DNA of 64,000 bases from Rhodospirillales bacterium URHD0017. Its GTDB lineage: Bacteria; Pseudomonadota; Alphaproteobacteria; Reyranellales; Reyranellaceae. Location: NCBI GenBank assembly GCA_900110395.1, contig FODP01000006.1:292821-356820 (forward strand). Direction: 5' to 3'. How positions within the stretch are numbered: the stretch's first letter is position 1; each line of letters opens with the position of its first letter. This document shows, piece after piece, positions 19,506-30,723 of the stretch. The position numbers and the translations under genes are program-made. Below the pieces are notes generated by a model. The model did no database searches, was not told the origin of the DNA, and saw only the letters and a list, made by a program, of their open reading frames with translations.

Positions 19506-21368
19506 ATGGCGATCAAACGGCGCGGCTTGTTGTTGGGCGGCACGGCCCTCTATCTCGGTGCCCCGGCCATCGTGCGGGCTCAGACGCAACCGCAAAGCCA
19601 AGGGGCGTCGCAGAAGATCAACGTCAGCCATGGCTTCGCCATGCACGGCGCGCCGAAGTATCCAGCCGATGCCGGCCCGCCGGACTTCCTCAATCCCAAT
19701 GCGCCCAAGGGCGGCTCGGTGCGGCTGGGCGCGCGTGGCACCTTCGATTCGCTGCATCCCTTCATCATCAAGAGCGTGCCGGCTGCCGGTATCTCGGCGA
19801 TCTGGGACACGCTGTGCTGGGCGTCGCGCGACGAGGCCTCGACCGAGTACGGGCTGATCGCCGAGACCATGGAATGGCCGGAGGACCGCTCATGGGTCGC
19901 CTTCACGCTGCGGCCGCAGGCGCGCTTCCATGACGGCACGCCGATCACCGTCGAGGACGTGATCTGGACATTCGACATCCTGAAAGCCAAGGGCCTGCCC
20001 AACTACGCCTTCTACTACGGCGACGTGCTGAAGGCGGAGAAGACCGGCGATCGCAAGGTGCTGTTCACCTTCCGCGACAACACCAACAAGGAGCTGCCGC
20101 TCATCCTCGGCCAGCTTCCGGTCCTGCCGTCCAAGTGGTGGGCCAATCGCGACTTCGAGAAGGTGTCGCTCGAGATCCCGCTGGGCAGCAGCGCCTACAA
20201 GGTCGATTCCTTCGACGTCGGCCGCTCGATCGCCTATCGCCGCGTCGACGACTGGTGGGCCAAGGACCTCTGGATGAATCGCGGGCGCAACAACTTCGAG
20301 GTGATGCGCTACGAGTACTACCGCGACGTCACCGTGCAGTTCGAGGCCTTCAAGGCCGGCGAGATCGACATCCGCCAGGAGAACATCGCGCGCAACTGGG
20401 CGACTGCCTACGACATCCCGCCGGTGCGCGAGGGCCGCATCATCAAGGCGGAGATCCCGCACGAGCTGCCGACCGGCATGCAGTGCTTCGCCTTCAACAC
20501 GCGGCGCGACTTCTTCAAGGACAAGCGGGTGCGCGAGGCGATCGCCACCATGTTCGACTTCGCCTGGACCAACAAGAACCTGTTCTACGGGATGTACAAG
20601 CGCAACATCTCGTTCTTCGGCAACTCCGAGCTCGCCTCGTCGGGCCTGCCGACGCCGGCCGAGCTGAAGTACCTCGAGCCGCTGCGCGGCAAGATCCCCG
20701 ACGAGGTCTTCACCAAGGAGTTCAAGCTGCCCGAGAGCGACGGCACCGGCAACGCGCGCGACCTCGCCCGGCGCGCGCTGGCGCTCCTCAAGGAGGCCGG
20801 CTGGGAGGTCAAGGACGGCAAGATGACCGAGACGAAGACGGGCAAGAAGCTCGCCTTCGAGATGCTGCTGAACGACGCCAGCTTCGAGCGCGTCGTGCTG
20901 CCCTACAAGCAGAACCTCGAGCGCATCGGCGTCGACATGAACGTGCGCACCATCGACACCGCGCAGTTCAAGCGGCGCGACGACGAGTTCGACTTCGACA
21001 TGATGGTGACGGGCTTCGGCCAGTCGCTGTCGCCGGGCAACGAGCAGCGCGACTTCTGGGGCTCCAAGGCCGCCGACACCAAGGGCAGCCGCAACGCCAT
21101 CGGTATCCGCGACGCCGCCATCGACAACCTGGTCGAGACGCTGATCGGCGCACCCGACCGCGAGAGCCTGATCAACGTCACCCGCGCGCTCGACCGCGTC
21201 CTGCTGTGGAGCCACTTCGTCGTGCCGAACTGGCACAGCAACACCGCCTACGTCGCCTACTGGAACCGCTTCGACCGGCCCACCAAGGCCGCGAAGTACG
21301 CGCCGGTCGCCTTCGACACCTGGTGGATCGACGAGGCCAAGGACAAGGCCCTTGGGGAGCGCAAGTGA
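19506..21368 (+). CDS. yejA: ABC peptide-binding protein, YejA-like (SBP family 5)
   Basis: Periplasmic oligopeptide receptor of 620 residues with a signal peptide (MAIKRRGLLLGGTALYLGAPAIVRA). Family 5 features include GTFDSLHPFIIKS near the start, FTLRPQARFHDGTPITVEDVI and MQCFAFNTRRDFFKDKRVREA. Size and the following yejB-yejE-yejF order match the Yej importer, which takes up short peptides and, in enterobacteria, microcin C. The ATG at 19506 is preferred over a GTG at 19479 because it begins a clean signal peptide. A large palindrome separates it from yejB. Confidence 0.9.
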   Translation: MAIKRRGLLLGGTALYLGAPAIVRAQTQPQSQGASQKINVSHGFAMHGAPKYPADAGPPDFLNPNAPKGGSVRLGARGTFDSLHPFIIKSVPAAGISAIWDTLCWASRDEASTEYGLIAETMEWPEDRSWVAFTLRPQARFHDGTPITVEDVIWTFDILKAKGLPNYAFYYGDVLKAEKTGDRKVLFTFRDNTNKELPLILGQLPVLPSKWWANRDFEKVSLEIPLGSSAYKVDSFDVGRSIAYRRVDDWWAKDLWMNRGRNNFEVMRYEYYRDVTVQFEAFKAGEIDIRQENIARNWATAYDIPPVREGRIIKAEIPHELPTGMQCFAFNTRRDFFKDKRVREAIATMFDFAWTNKNLFYGMYKRNISFFGNSELASSGLPTPAELKYLEPLRGKIPDEVFTKEFKLPESDGTGNARDLARRALALLKEAGWEVKDGKMTETKTGKKLAFEMLLNDASFERVVLPYKQNLERIGVDMNVRTIDTAQFKRRDDEFDFDMMVTGFGQSLSPGNEQRDFWGSKAADTKGSRNAIGIRDAAIDNLVETLIGAPDRESLINVTRALDRVLLWSHFVVPNWHSNTAYVAYWNRFDRPTKAAKYAPVAFDTWWIDEAKDKALGERK

Positions 21369-21373
21369 TCATG

Positions 21374-21432
21374 GGACCGCGGGCCTCCAGGCCCGCTCAT
21401 GATCATGATGCGGGCCTGGAGGCCCGCGGTCC
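21374..21432. repeat. Dispersed palindrome, family A (full copy)
   Basis: Two perfect 23-bp inverted arms (21374-21396 and 21410-21432), each itself a small hairpin built on CGGGCCT-CC-AGGCCCG, separated by 13 bases containing the palindrome TCATGATCATGA. It lies between yejA and yejB. The same architecture with A/T substitutions occurs at 61933-61991, and a half copy at 54272-54293. Confidence 0.9.
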
Positions 21433-21451
21433 GATGAGTCTCGCAGCCTAA

Positions 21452-22552
21452 ATGTTAGCCTACATCCTGCGCCGCCTGATGCTGGTGATACCGACGCTGC
21501 TCGGCATCATGGTCCTCAACTTTTTCATCATCCAGGCAGCCCCCGGCGGCCCGGTCGAGCAGATGATCTCGCAGATCCAGGGCACCTCGATCGACGCCAC
21601 CGAGCGCTTCTCGGGCAGCGCGAGCGGCGGCGAGACGGTGAAGAGCACCTCGGCCGACGCCTCGGGCGGCGGCGCCTATCGCGGCGCGCGCGGCCTGCCC
21701 AAGGAGCTGATCGAGCGCATCGAGAAGATGTACGGCTTCGACAAGCCGATCGTCGAACGCTTCTTCCTGATGATGAAGAACTATCTGGTGTTCGATTTCG
21801 GCGAGAGCTTCTTTCGCAACAAGCGCGTGGTCGACCTCATCATCGACAAGATGCCGGTGTCGATCTCGCTCGGCCTGTGGACGACGCTGCTGGTCTACTT
21901 CATCTCGATCCCGCTCGGCATCGCCAAGGCGGTGCGCGACGGCTCGCGCTTCGACCTGTCCAGCTCGACGACGCTGATCGTCCTGAACGCCATTCCCGGC
22001 TTCCTGTTCGCCCTGCTGCTGGTCGTGCTGTTCGCCGGCGGCGGCTACTTCAAGTGGTTTCCCCTGCGCGGTCTGGTGTCCGACGACTGGAGCTCGCTGG
22101 GGCCGATCGACAAGGTCCTCGACTATTTCTGGCACATGGCCCTGCCGATCGGCGCCATGGTGATCGGCGGCTTCGCGACCTTGACCTTCCTCACCAAGAA
22201 TTCCTTCCTCGAGGAGATCCACAAGCAGTACGTGCTGACCGCCCGCGCCAAGGGCCTGGAAGAACGCCGCGTGCTCTACGGCCACGTCTTCCGCAACGCC
22301 ATGCTGATCGTCATTGCCGGCTTCCCGGCAGCGTTCATCCACGTGCTGTTCACCGGCGCCCTGCTGATCGAGGTGATCTTCTCGCTCGACGGTCTCGGCC
22401 TGCTGGGCTTCGAGGCGGCGATCAACCGCGACTACCCGATCATGTTCGGCACGCTGTACTTCTTCGGCCTGATCGGCCTGGTCATGGGGATCCTGGGCGA
22501 CCTCATGTACACCTTCGTCGATCCGCGCATCGACTTCGAGGCGCGCCGCTGA
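21452..22552 (+). CDS. yejB: ABC peptide transporter permease, YejB-like
   Basis: Inner-membrane permease, 366 residues, of the DppB/OppB type. It begins [20 protein letters not shown], followed by a periplasmic loop that contains a Yej-specific insertion (about 30-95, Gly/Ser/Thr-rich). The EAA-type coupling segment ([23 protein letters not shown]) touches the ATPase. Its stop shares one base with the yejE start (TGATG). Confidence 0.95.
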   Translation: MLAYILRRLMLVIPTLLGIMVLNFFIIQAAPGGPVEQMISQIQGTSIDATERFSGSASGGETVKSTSADASGGGAYRGARGLPKELIERIEKMYGFDKPIVERFFLMMKNYLVFDFGESFFRNKRVVDLIIDKMPVSISLGLWTTLLVYFISIPLGIAKAVRDGSRFDLSSSTTLIVLNAIPGFLFALLLVVLFAGGGYFKWFPLRGLVSDDWSSLGPIDKVLDYFWHMALPIGAMVIGGFATLTFLTKNSFLEEIHKQYVLTARAKGLEERRVLYGHVFRNAMLIVIAGFPAAFIHVLFTGALLIEVIFSLDGLGLLGFEAAINRDYPIMFGTLYFFGLIGLVMGILGDLMYTFVDPRIDFEARR

Positions 22553-23567
22553 TGACGCCGATCAATCGCCGGCGCATTGCCGTCTTCCGATCGAGCAAGC
22601 GCGGCGTCTATTCGCTGGTCGTGTTCGGCCTGCTGTTCTTGCTGTCGCTGTTCGCCGAGCTGCTGGCCAACGACAAGCCGATCCTCATCTACTACGATGG
22701 CGGTTTCTACTTGCCGCTGGTCCGCGACTATCCCGAGACCACCTTCGGCGGCGACTTCCCGACCAACGCCGTCTACACCGACGAGGAGGTGCAGAAGCTG
22801 ATCGAAGCCAAGGGCTGGATCGTGTGGCCACCCATCCCCTACAGCTACAACACCGTGCTGAAGGGCGAGGGCCGCAGGGCACTGCAGCCGCCATCCTGGC
22901 GACATTGGCTGGGCACCGACGACCAGGCCCGCGACGTCATGGCCCGCGTGATCTACGGCTTCCGCATCTCGGTACTGTTTGGCTTGGTCCTCACGATACT
23001 GAGTTCGATTATCGGCGTCATCGCGGGTGCGACGCAGGGCTACTTCGGCGGGCTGGTCGACCTCCTGTTCCAGCGATTCCTGGAAATCTGGTCGAGCATG
23101 CCGACGCTCTACATTCTCATCATCCTGGCGAGCTTCATCCAGCCCGGCTTCTGGGTGCTTCTGGGCATCATGCTGCTGTTCAGCTGGATGGCGCTGGTCG
23201 GCCTGGTGCGGGCGGAGTTCCTGCGCGGCCGCAATTTCGACTATGTCCGGGCGGCCCGGGCACTGGGTATGATGGACGCCCGCATCATGTTCCGACACAT
23301 CCTTCCCAACGCGATGACCGCCAGCCTCACCTTCCTGCCCTTCATCGTGGCCGGCTCCGTCACCACCCTGACGTCGCTCGACTTCCTGGGCTTCGGCCTG
23401 CCCGTGGGCTCGCCGTCGCTGGGCGAGCTGCTGCTGCAGGGCAAGAACAACCTCAACGCGCCGTGGCTCGCCTTCACCGGCTTTTTCATCATCGCGCTCA
23501 TGCTGTCGCTGCTGGTGTTCATCGGCGAGGCCGTGCGCGACGCCTTCAACCCGCGCAAGGTGATGGT

Positions 23568-23571
<4 letters not shown>
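22552..23571 (+). CDS. yejE: ABC peptide transporter permease, YejE-like
   Basis: Second permease of the importer, 339 residues of the DppC/OppC type. An N-terminal membrane segment is followed by a YejE-type periplasmic insert (ILIYYDGGFYLPLVRDYPE) and then the core with the coupling motif VRAARALGMMDARIMFRHILPNAM. The ATG at 22552 overlaps the yejB stop; the end overlaps yejF by ATGA, so B, E and F are translationally coupled. Confidence 0.95.
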
Positions 23572-25202
<1,631 letters not shown>

Positions 25203-25397
25203 GACGGGGTTACGGGCAGCACAAGTTGCATCCATGACCCCTCGGTCGCCGTATAACGGCGACACCTCGCCTCGCAAGCGAGGGGAAGGAACGCGACGTG
25301 TAGACTTCGCGTTCGATTCCAGCAAATCTACACGGGCATAAGGACGCTCGCCGGCAAGAGCGAGCCCGCACCGTCAAAAGGAGTGGGGAGTCCAGGG

Positions 25398-26360
25398 ATG
25401 GATGCAGTTCGCTTCGGGTCGACCTTCGCCGCGGCCATGCTGCTCGGCGCCGCGGTCGCCTTTGGCCAACCGGCGCTCACGCTCGGCACCGCCTCGGTCG
25501 GCGGCACCTACTACGTCTACGGCGAGACCGTCGCCAAGATCTTGAGCGAGAAGAGCAAGCTCCAGGTAGTGGCCCAGCAGACCCAGGGGCCGAACCAAAA
25601 TATCGTCATGGTCGACGAGAAAAAGCTCGAGCTCGGCATGGTGACCATGGGCGTGGCGCTGCAGGGGGTGCAGGGCACCGGCCCCTGGACCAAGGGCAGG
25701 AAATACGAGAACATCCGCGCCCTCTTCCCGATGTACGAGATGACGCTGCAGTGCCTCGCCCTCAAGAAGACGGGCATCGCGAGCTTCAAGCAGCTCGAAG
25801 GCAAGACGGTCGGCACGGGACCCAAGGCCGGCACGCCGGGCACCTATTTCCCGCTGATCTTCGACGCGCTCGGCATGAAGGTCATGGCGCGCAACGGCCA
25901 GAGCGCCGACATGGGCATCCAGATGGGCGACGGCGTCGTCGACGCCTTCTGCTTCGGCGCCGGCCTGCCGATCCCGATCTTCGCCGAACTCGACGCCAGC
26001 CAGCAGATCGTCTTCTTCACCTGGACGGACGACGAGATCGCGCGCATCCGCAAGGCGATGCCGGAATTCTCCGAATCGAAGATCCCCAAGGGCTTCTACA
26101 AACAGCAGCCGGCCGAGCAGAAGACCGTCGGCCTGTTCAACTTCGCCATCGCCCACAAGGAGATGGGCGACGACGTGGCCTACCTCATCACCAAGACGAT
26201 CCTGGAGAACAACAGCGCCATGGTGAAGGGCCACCCCGCGGCCAAGGAGACGATCGCGGCCAATGCCGTGCGCAACTCCTTCCTGCCCTTCCATCCTGGT
26301 GCGATGCGCTACTACAAGGAAAAGGGGATCAAGCTCGACCCCGGAGCACTGCCGAAGTAA
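25398..26360 (+). CDS. TAXI-family TRAP transporter solute-binding protein
   Basis: Periplasmic receptor of 320 residues. A signal peptide (to about AFG) precedes LTLGTASVGGTYYVYGETVAKIL, the family's first block, and KTVGTGPKAGTPGTYFPLIFDALG. Such proteins deliver glutamate- or dicarboxylate-like ligands to a fused TRAP membrane protein, but none is encoded here. The ATG at 25398 follows GGGGAG. The upstream 195 bp holds a small hairpin CCTCGC..GCGAGG around 25266-25285 and no gene. Confidence 0.9.
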   Translation: MDAVRFGSTFAAAMLLGAAVAFGQPALTLGTASVGGTYYVYGETVAKILSEKSKLQVVAQQTQGPNQNIVMVDEKKLELGMVTMGVALQGVQGTGPWTKGRKYENIRALFPMYEMTLQCLALKKTGIASFKQLEGKTVGTGPKAGTPGTYFPLIFDALGMKVMARNGQSADMGIQMGDGVVDAFCFGAGLPIPIFAELDASQQIVFFTWTDDEIARIRKAMPEFSESKIPKGFYKQQPAEQKTVGLFNFAIAHKEMGDDVAYLITKTILENNSAMVKGHPAAKETIAANAVRNSFLPFHPGAMRYYKEKGIKLDPGALPK

Positions 26361-26370
26361 TCTCGGCCGC

Positions 26371-27306
26371 GTGTCACACGCAATCGCCTACATCAGCCGC
26401 GATACCGACGGCCTGCACTGGAAGAAGGTTCTCGAAGAGGCGCTCGGTCCGATCGACTACCGCACGCTCGACAACCTCGGAAACACCGACGACATCGAGA
26501 TCGCCCTGGCCTGGAAGCCGGATCGCGGGCTGATGGCGTCGTTCAGGAACATCAAGCTGATCGTGTCGTTGGGCATGGGCGTCGACCATCTGCTGGCCGA
26601 CGACAAGCTGCCTTCTGACGTGCCGATCGTGCGCATCATGGATGACGGGCTGGTCGGGCAGATGAGCGAGTACGCCATCTTCTGGGCCCTGCGCCATCAC
26701 CGCGACATCGACAAGTACGCCGCAAGCCAGCGGGCCAGACAGTGGAAGCCGCTCGACTTCGTCGACACCATCCATCGCCGAGTCGGCGTCATGGGTCTCG
26801 GCACGATCGGCCAGGACACGGCCAGGAAGTTCGCCGCCCTGGGCTTTCCCACGGCGGGCTGGAGCCGGACGGCCAAGGCGCTGCCCGGCATAGAAACCTT
26901 CCACGCCAAGGACGGCTTCGAGAAGTTCCTGGCCCGTACCGACATCCTGGTCGATGTGTTGCCTTTGACGCGCGACACCCGCGGCATCCTCGATGCGGCC
27001 GCGTTCGCCCGGCTGCCCAAGGGCGCCTACTTCATCAACATGGCGCGCGGCGGCCACGTCGTCGACGAAGCGCTGCTGGCGGCGCTCGATTCAGGCCACC
27101 TCGCCGGCGCAGCGCTCGATGTCTTCAACACCGAGCCGCTGCCCGCCGAGCATCGCTACTGGACGCATCCCAAGGTCCAGGTGACGCCACACATTGCCGG
27201 CGCCACCAATCCGAGGACGGCCTCGCCGGGGATCATCGAGAACATCAAGCGCCTGCGCTCGGGGCGCGAGCTGATCAACCGGGTGGACCCGAAGACAGGG
27301 TATTAG
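26371..27306 (+). CDS. D-2-hydroxyacid dehydrogenase, GhrA-like (glyoxylate/hydroxypyruvate reductase)
   Basis: NAD(P)H-dependent reductase of 311 residues, matching the length of GhrA. The Rossmann motif GLGTIGQDTARKF is followed by catalytic Arg (NMARGGHVVDEALL), Glu (DVFNTEPLP) and His (TPHIAGATNPR). The GTG start at 26371, 10 bp after the TAXI gene stop, aligns with the family N-terminus; the frame is open further upstream but overlaps the TAXI gene. Probably reduces glyoxylate or hydroxypyruvate, and may be co-transcribed with the TAXI receptor. Confidence 0.9.
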   Translation: MSHAIAYISRDTDGLHWKKVLEEALGPIDYRTLDNLGNTDDIEIALAWKPDRGLMASFRNIKLIVSLGMGVDHLLADDKLPSDVPIVRIMDDGLVGQMSEYAIFWALRHHRDIDKYAASQRARQWKPLDFVDTIHRRVGVMGLGTIGQDTARKFAALGFPTAGWSRTAKALPGIETFHAKDGFEKFLARTDILVDVLPLTRDTRGILDAAAFARLPKGAYFINMARGGHVVDEALLAALDSGHLAGAALDVFNTEPLPAEHRYWTHPKVQVTPHIAGATNPRTASPGIIENIKRLRSGRELINRVDPKTGY

Positions 27307-27340
27307 CTGGGGACGCGCCACTGGAGTGGCGCGCCCCCAG
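27307..27340. terminator. Hairpin between convergent genes (palindrome family B)
   Basis: 16-bp arms (CTGGGGACGCGCCACT and its near-complement, one mismatch) with a GG loop. It fills the 36-bp gap between the convergent GhrA-like and M17 peptidase genes, so it can act as a bidirectional terminator, although no T-tract follows. The CGCGCCACT/AGTGGCGCG core recurs at 61901-61920 and 61997-62016. Confidence 0.7.
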
Positions 27341-27342
27341 CG

Positions 27343-28731
27343 CTACTTCGCAATCCGTTTCTCGATCGCCGCGAAGATCGCGCGGGCCGCCTGGGCCTCG
27401 CCGCCTTCCGGTCGCCCCGGCCGGCTGCTGTTGTTCCAGGCCATCATGTCGAAATGCGCCCACGGCACGTCGTCGGGCACGAACTCCTGCAGGTACAGCG
27501 CCGCCGTGATGGCGCCGCCGAAGGCCACGCCCGGCGCGTTGTTGATGTCGGCCACCTTGCTCTCGAGCAGGCGGCGGTAGCCCGCGAACAAGGGCATGCG
27601 CCACATCGGGTCGGTCACCGACCTGCCCGCATCGATCAGGTCGTCGGCCAGCGCATCGTCGTTGCAGAACAGCGCCGGCAGGTCGGTGCCCAGCGCCACG
27701 CGGGCGGCACCCGTCAGCGTCGCACAATCGACCATCATGGTGGGCTTCTCCGACGCGCCCTCGTGCAGGGCGTCGCACAGGATCAGGCGGCCCTCTGCGT
27801 CGGTGTTGCCGATCTCGACGGTGATGCCTTTGCGCGTCGGCACCACGTCCATCGGCCGGAAGGCATTGCCCGACACGCTGTTCTCGACCGCCGGCACCAG
27901 CAGCCTCAGCCGCACCGGCAAGTTCGCCGCCATCACCATCGCGGCCACCGCCATCACCGTCGCGGCGCCGCCCATGTCCTTCTTCATCATGAGCATGCCG
28001 GATGCGGGCTTGAGATCGAGGCCGCCGGTATCGAAGCACACCCCTTTGCCGACCAGCGTCACCTTGGGATCGCTCTCCTTGCCCCAGGTGAGGTCGATCA
28101 GGCGCGGCGCGCGCGTGCTGGCGCGACCGACCGCATGCACCATGGGATAGTTTTGCTTCAGAAGATCGTCACCCACGATCACCTTGATCCTGGCCTTGTG
28201 CGTCTTGGCGAGATCCTGTGCGGCCGCTGCAAGCTCGGCCGGCCCCATGTCGGACGACGGCGTGGTTATGAGGTCACGCGCCAGCGAGATGGCCTCGATC
28301 ATCGCCGTCGCCCGCGCCTTGTCAGCGCCTTGCGGCCACACGATCTTCACCCCGCCCGCCTTGGTTTTGTTGGTCCGATAGCGTTCGAAGCGCCAGGTGC
28401 CGAGCCCGATCGCCACGGCAGCATCGGTCGGCGATACCGGCGCAGTGTCCGACGCCAACCGCCAGGTGCCGGCCGGCAGCCGCATGGCGAGCGAACCGAA
28501 ATCCCAGAGACTGGGTTTCGCCGATAACACAACCACTGCACCGGCAGCCTTGCCGTCGCGGCCCGGCAATACGGCGAAATCGCCCGCCTTGCCCGTGACG
28601 CCCGTCGATTCGAGCCAGCCGCGGCGCGCCGCGCTCTGCTCCTTGAGCCACTTACGCCATGACGATTGTCCAACAATCTGTATGGGAAATGAAGAAGATG
28701 ACCGGTCGACGAAGGGCAGCGCCATGGACAT
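27343..28731 (-). CDS. Leucyl aminopeptidase family protein (M17)
   Basis: Cytosolic di-metal aminopeptidase, about 462 residues. The metal and active-site blocks are intact: VGKGVCFDTGGLDLKPASGM, KKDMGGAATVM and the signature NTDAEGRLILCDAL. The N-terminal domain is the shorter, divergent kind seen in alphaproteobacterial paralogs rather than that of PepA. The start is uncertain: ATG 28731 and ATG 28725 are two codons apart and a TTG lies at 28752. It probably trims peptides. Confidence 0.92.
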   Translation of the reverse strand: MSMALPFVDRSSSSFPIQIVGQSSWRKWLKEQSAARRGWLESTGVTGKAGDFAVLPGRDGKAAGAVVVLSAKPSLWDFGSLAMRLPAGTWRLASDTAPVSPTDAAVAIGLGTWRFERYRTNKTKAGGVKIVWPQGADKARATAMIEAISLARDLITTPSSDMGPAELAAAAQDLAKTHKARIKVIVGDDLLKQNYPMVHAVGRASTRAPRLIDLTWGKESDPKVTLVGKGVCFDTGGLDLKPASGMLMMKKDMGGAATVMAVAAMVMAANLPVRLRLLVPAVENSVSGNAFRPMDVVPTRKGITVEIGNTDAEGRLILCDALHEGASEKPTMMVDCATLTGAARVALGTDLPALFCNDDALADDLIDAGRSVTDPMWRMPLFAGYRRLLESKVADINNAPGVAFGGAITAALYLQEFVPDDVPWAHFDMMAWNNSSRPGRPEGGEAQAARAIFAAIEKRIAK

Positions 28732-28797
28732 GCTCACAATTCTGTAGTGCAACGGTTAACATTGCCGGCCAAAGTGAGGTGCTGGCAAGGAGGGCGT

Positions 28798-29466
28798 ATG
28801 GCCGACTTCACGCTGGTGATCGGCAACAAGAACTATTCCTCGTGGTCGCTGCGCGGCTGGCTGATGGCCAAGGCGGCCGGCATCGAGTTCGAGGAGATCG
28901 TCGTACCGCTCGACCTGCCCGAGACGCAGTCGACGATCCGCAAGCACTCGCCCTCGGGCCGCGTGCCGGTGCTGCTGCATCGCGGGCTGGCGGTGTGGGA
29001 ATCGCTGGCGATCGGCGAATATCTGAACGACCTCAAGCCCGAGGCCGGGCTGTGGCCGGCGGCGGCGGCGGCACGCGCGCATGCCCGTTCGATCTCGACC
29101 GAAATGCATGCGGGCTTCGCCGAGCTGCGCGACAAGATGCCGATGAACATCCGTGCCTCGTACCCGGGCAAGGGCATGACGCCCGCGGTGCGCGCCGACA
29201 TCGAGCGCATCACCTCGACGTGGCGGGAGACCCGCAAGCGCTTCGCCGGCGCCGCCCCCAAGGACGACGGCTTCCTGTTCGGGCATTTCAGCGCTGCCGA
29301 TGCGATGTACGCGCCGGTGGTGACGCGACTCAAGACTTACGCCGTGCAGATGGATTCCGACACCGACGCCTACTGCAAGGCGGTGCTGGCCTACCCGCCG
29401 ATGAAGGAATGGGTCGACGCCGCCAAGAACGAGCCCTGGCTGATCGAAAGCTACGAAATGAAGTAG
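28798..29466 (+). CDS. Glutathione S-transferase family protein
   Basis: A 222-residue GST: thioredoxin-like N-terminal half (FTLVIGNKNYSSWSLRGWLMAK, then RVPVLL and WESLAIGEYL) and a helical C-terminal half. The Ser residues of NYSSWS are in the place of the usual catalytic Ser/Tyr. AGGAGGG lies just before the ATG at 28798, which rules out the longer frame. Substrate unknown. Confidence 0.92.
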   Translation: MADFTLVIGNKNYSSWSLRGWLMAKAAGIEFEEIVVPLDLPETQSTIRKHSPSGRVPVLLHRGLAVWESLAIGEYLNDLKPEAGLWPAAAAARAHARSISTEMHAGFAELRDKMPMNIRASYPGKGMTPAVRADIERITSTWRETRKRFAGAAPKDDGFLFGHFSAADAMYAPVVTRLKTYAVQMDSDTDAYCKAVLAYPPMKEWVDAAKNEPWLIESYEMK

Positions 29467-29478
29467 GCCGTCACCGGC

Positions 29479-30723
29479 ATGATGGCTGACATCGTCCGAC
29501 CGCTGGCGCTCGCGGCCAGCCTCCTCGGTCGCTTCTGGCCGCAACTGCTGCTGATCGGCGCGCTAGGCTATATCGCGCGCGACCTTCTCCTGAATGCGGC
29601 GGTCGGCGTCGGCCTGCACAACCCGCTCGGCGGCATGGTGGTCCTGTCGCTGGTGGTGCTCACCAAGCTCATGGTCGTGGTGCTGATGTTCGCGGCGTTG
29701 CGGCCGGGCATGCCGGCGGTCGCAGCCCTGCGGCAGGACGCGTCGGTTGCCACCGCCGGCGGCCGGCCAGCGGCGGGCGACCACATGCTGGCGGTGACGG
29801 CGGCGGCGATCCTGCCGTTCTTCGCCTATTACGCAGCCTGGGGCTTCCTCGGCGACACGGTGAGGGAATATTCGCGGCTGGCGATGCAGCGCGTGCCGTT
29901 CGGCGAGAGGCTCAACATCTTCAACTTCACGCATTCGCAGGCCATGATCGCGTCGGTCGCCGCCTGCTGGGCGATCCGCTGGTTCGCCAAGCGCATGAAT
30001 GCGCGTGCCCGCCGGCCCTACTGGCGATTGCTGATCGTGGCGGCCGATGCGACCTGGATCTTCATCGGCCTCTATGCACTCGGCATCTGGAAGAACGAGT
30101 TCATCACCTGGATCGGCGCGGGCGCGATCCTGCAGAGCCTGAACGAGCACCTGCCGTCGCTCGGCATGGCGGCACAGGCCGCGGACGACTTCATGCCGGT
30201 CGAGTTCCGTCGGGCGCCTTTGTTCGAGCAGCTTCAGCGGCTCTTCTTCTATGCGCTCCTGCCCCTGGTCTGGCTGGTGATGGCCGCGATCATCAACGGT
30301 TACGAGCTGTCCGCCGCGACCGCGCCGCTGCCCATGACATCCCGCGCCGACACCTGGCGCAAATGGTTCAAGGACTTCGTGAAACATTTCGTCGGCGGTT
30401 ACCGCTCGCGCTACCAGCCGATCTGGACCTGCCTTCGTCTCACCTTGAGCAGCGGACTGGCCACGCTGATCACCTTCGTCATCGCCTATCGCGCGCTGCG
30501 GTGGATCGGCGGCTGGCTGTGGTACGGGGCGACGCGCACCATTGGCGTCGACGACCTCGCGACGTGGCAGGTCATCGCCAACGTCCTCGACGTGTTCATC
30601 GGCAGCCCGAGCGACCTCGACGGCGGCATCCTGCTCGACGCCGCGCGCATCGCCCTGCTCGCGGCGTTCCTGGAATACGCCGTCGCGACCCAGCGCAAGC
30701 GGACCGAGGCGCTGGTTACTTGA
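29479..30723 (+). CDS. Polytopic membrane protein of unknown function
   Basis: 414 residues with roughly eight hydrophobic segments (about 10-35, 48-68, 98-120, 140-160, 178-200, 245-270, 315-340, 375-395). No family motif recognised. A second ATG follows immediately (29482). Its end overlaps by 8 bp the end of the convergent gene 30716-31240, part of a set of three small anchored proteins; the packing suggests they may work together, but nothing in the sequence proves it. Confidence 0.75.
   Translation: MMADIVRPLALAASLLGRFWPQLLLIGALGYIARDLLLNAAVGVGLHNPLGGMVVLSLVVLTKLMVVVLMFAALRPGMPAVAALRQDASVATAGGRPAAGDHMLAVTAAAILPFFAYYAAWGFLGDTVREYSRLAMQRVPFGERLNIFNFTHSQAMIASVAACWAIRWFAKRMNARARRPYWRLLIVAADATWIFIGLYALGIWKNEFITWIGAGAILQSLNEHLPSLGMAAQAADDFMPVEFRRAPLFEQLQRLFFYALLPLVWLVMAAIINGYELSAATAPLPMTSRADTWRKWFKDFVKHFVGGYRSRYQPIWTCLRLTLSSGLATLITFVIAYRALRWIGGWLWYGATRTIGVDDLATWQVIANVLDVFIGSPSDLDGGILLDAARIALLAAFLEYAVATQRKRTEALVT

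Noticed and set aside
25203-25397. Small gene between yejF and the TAXI gene
   Set aside because: Only short frames without SD or homology; a small hairpin is present and nothing else.
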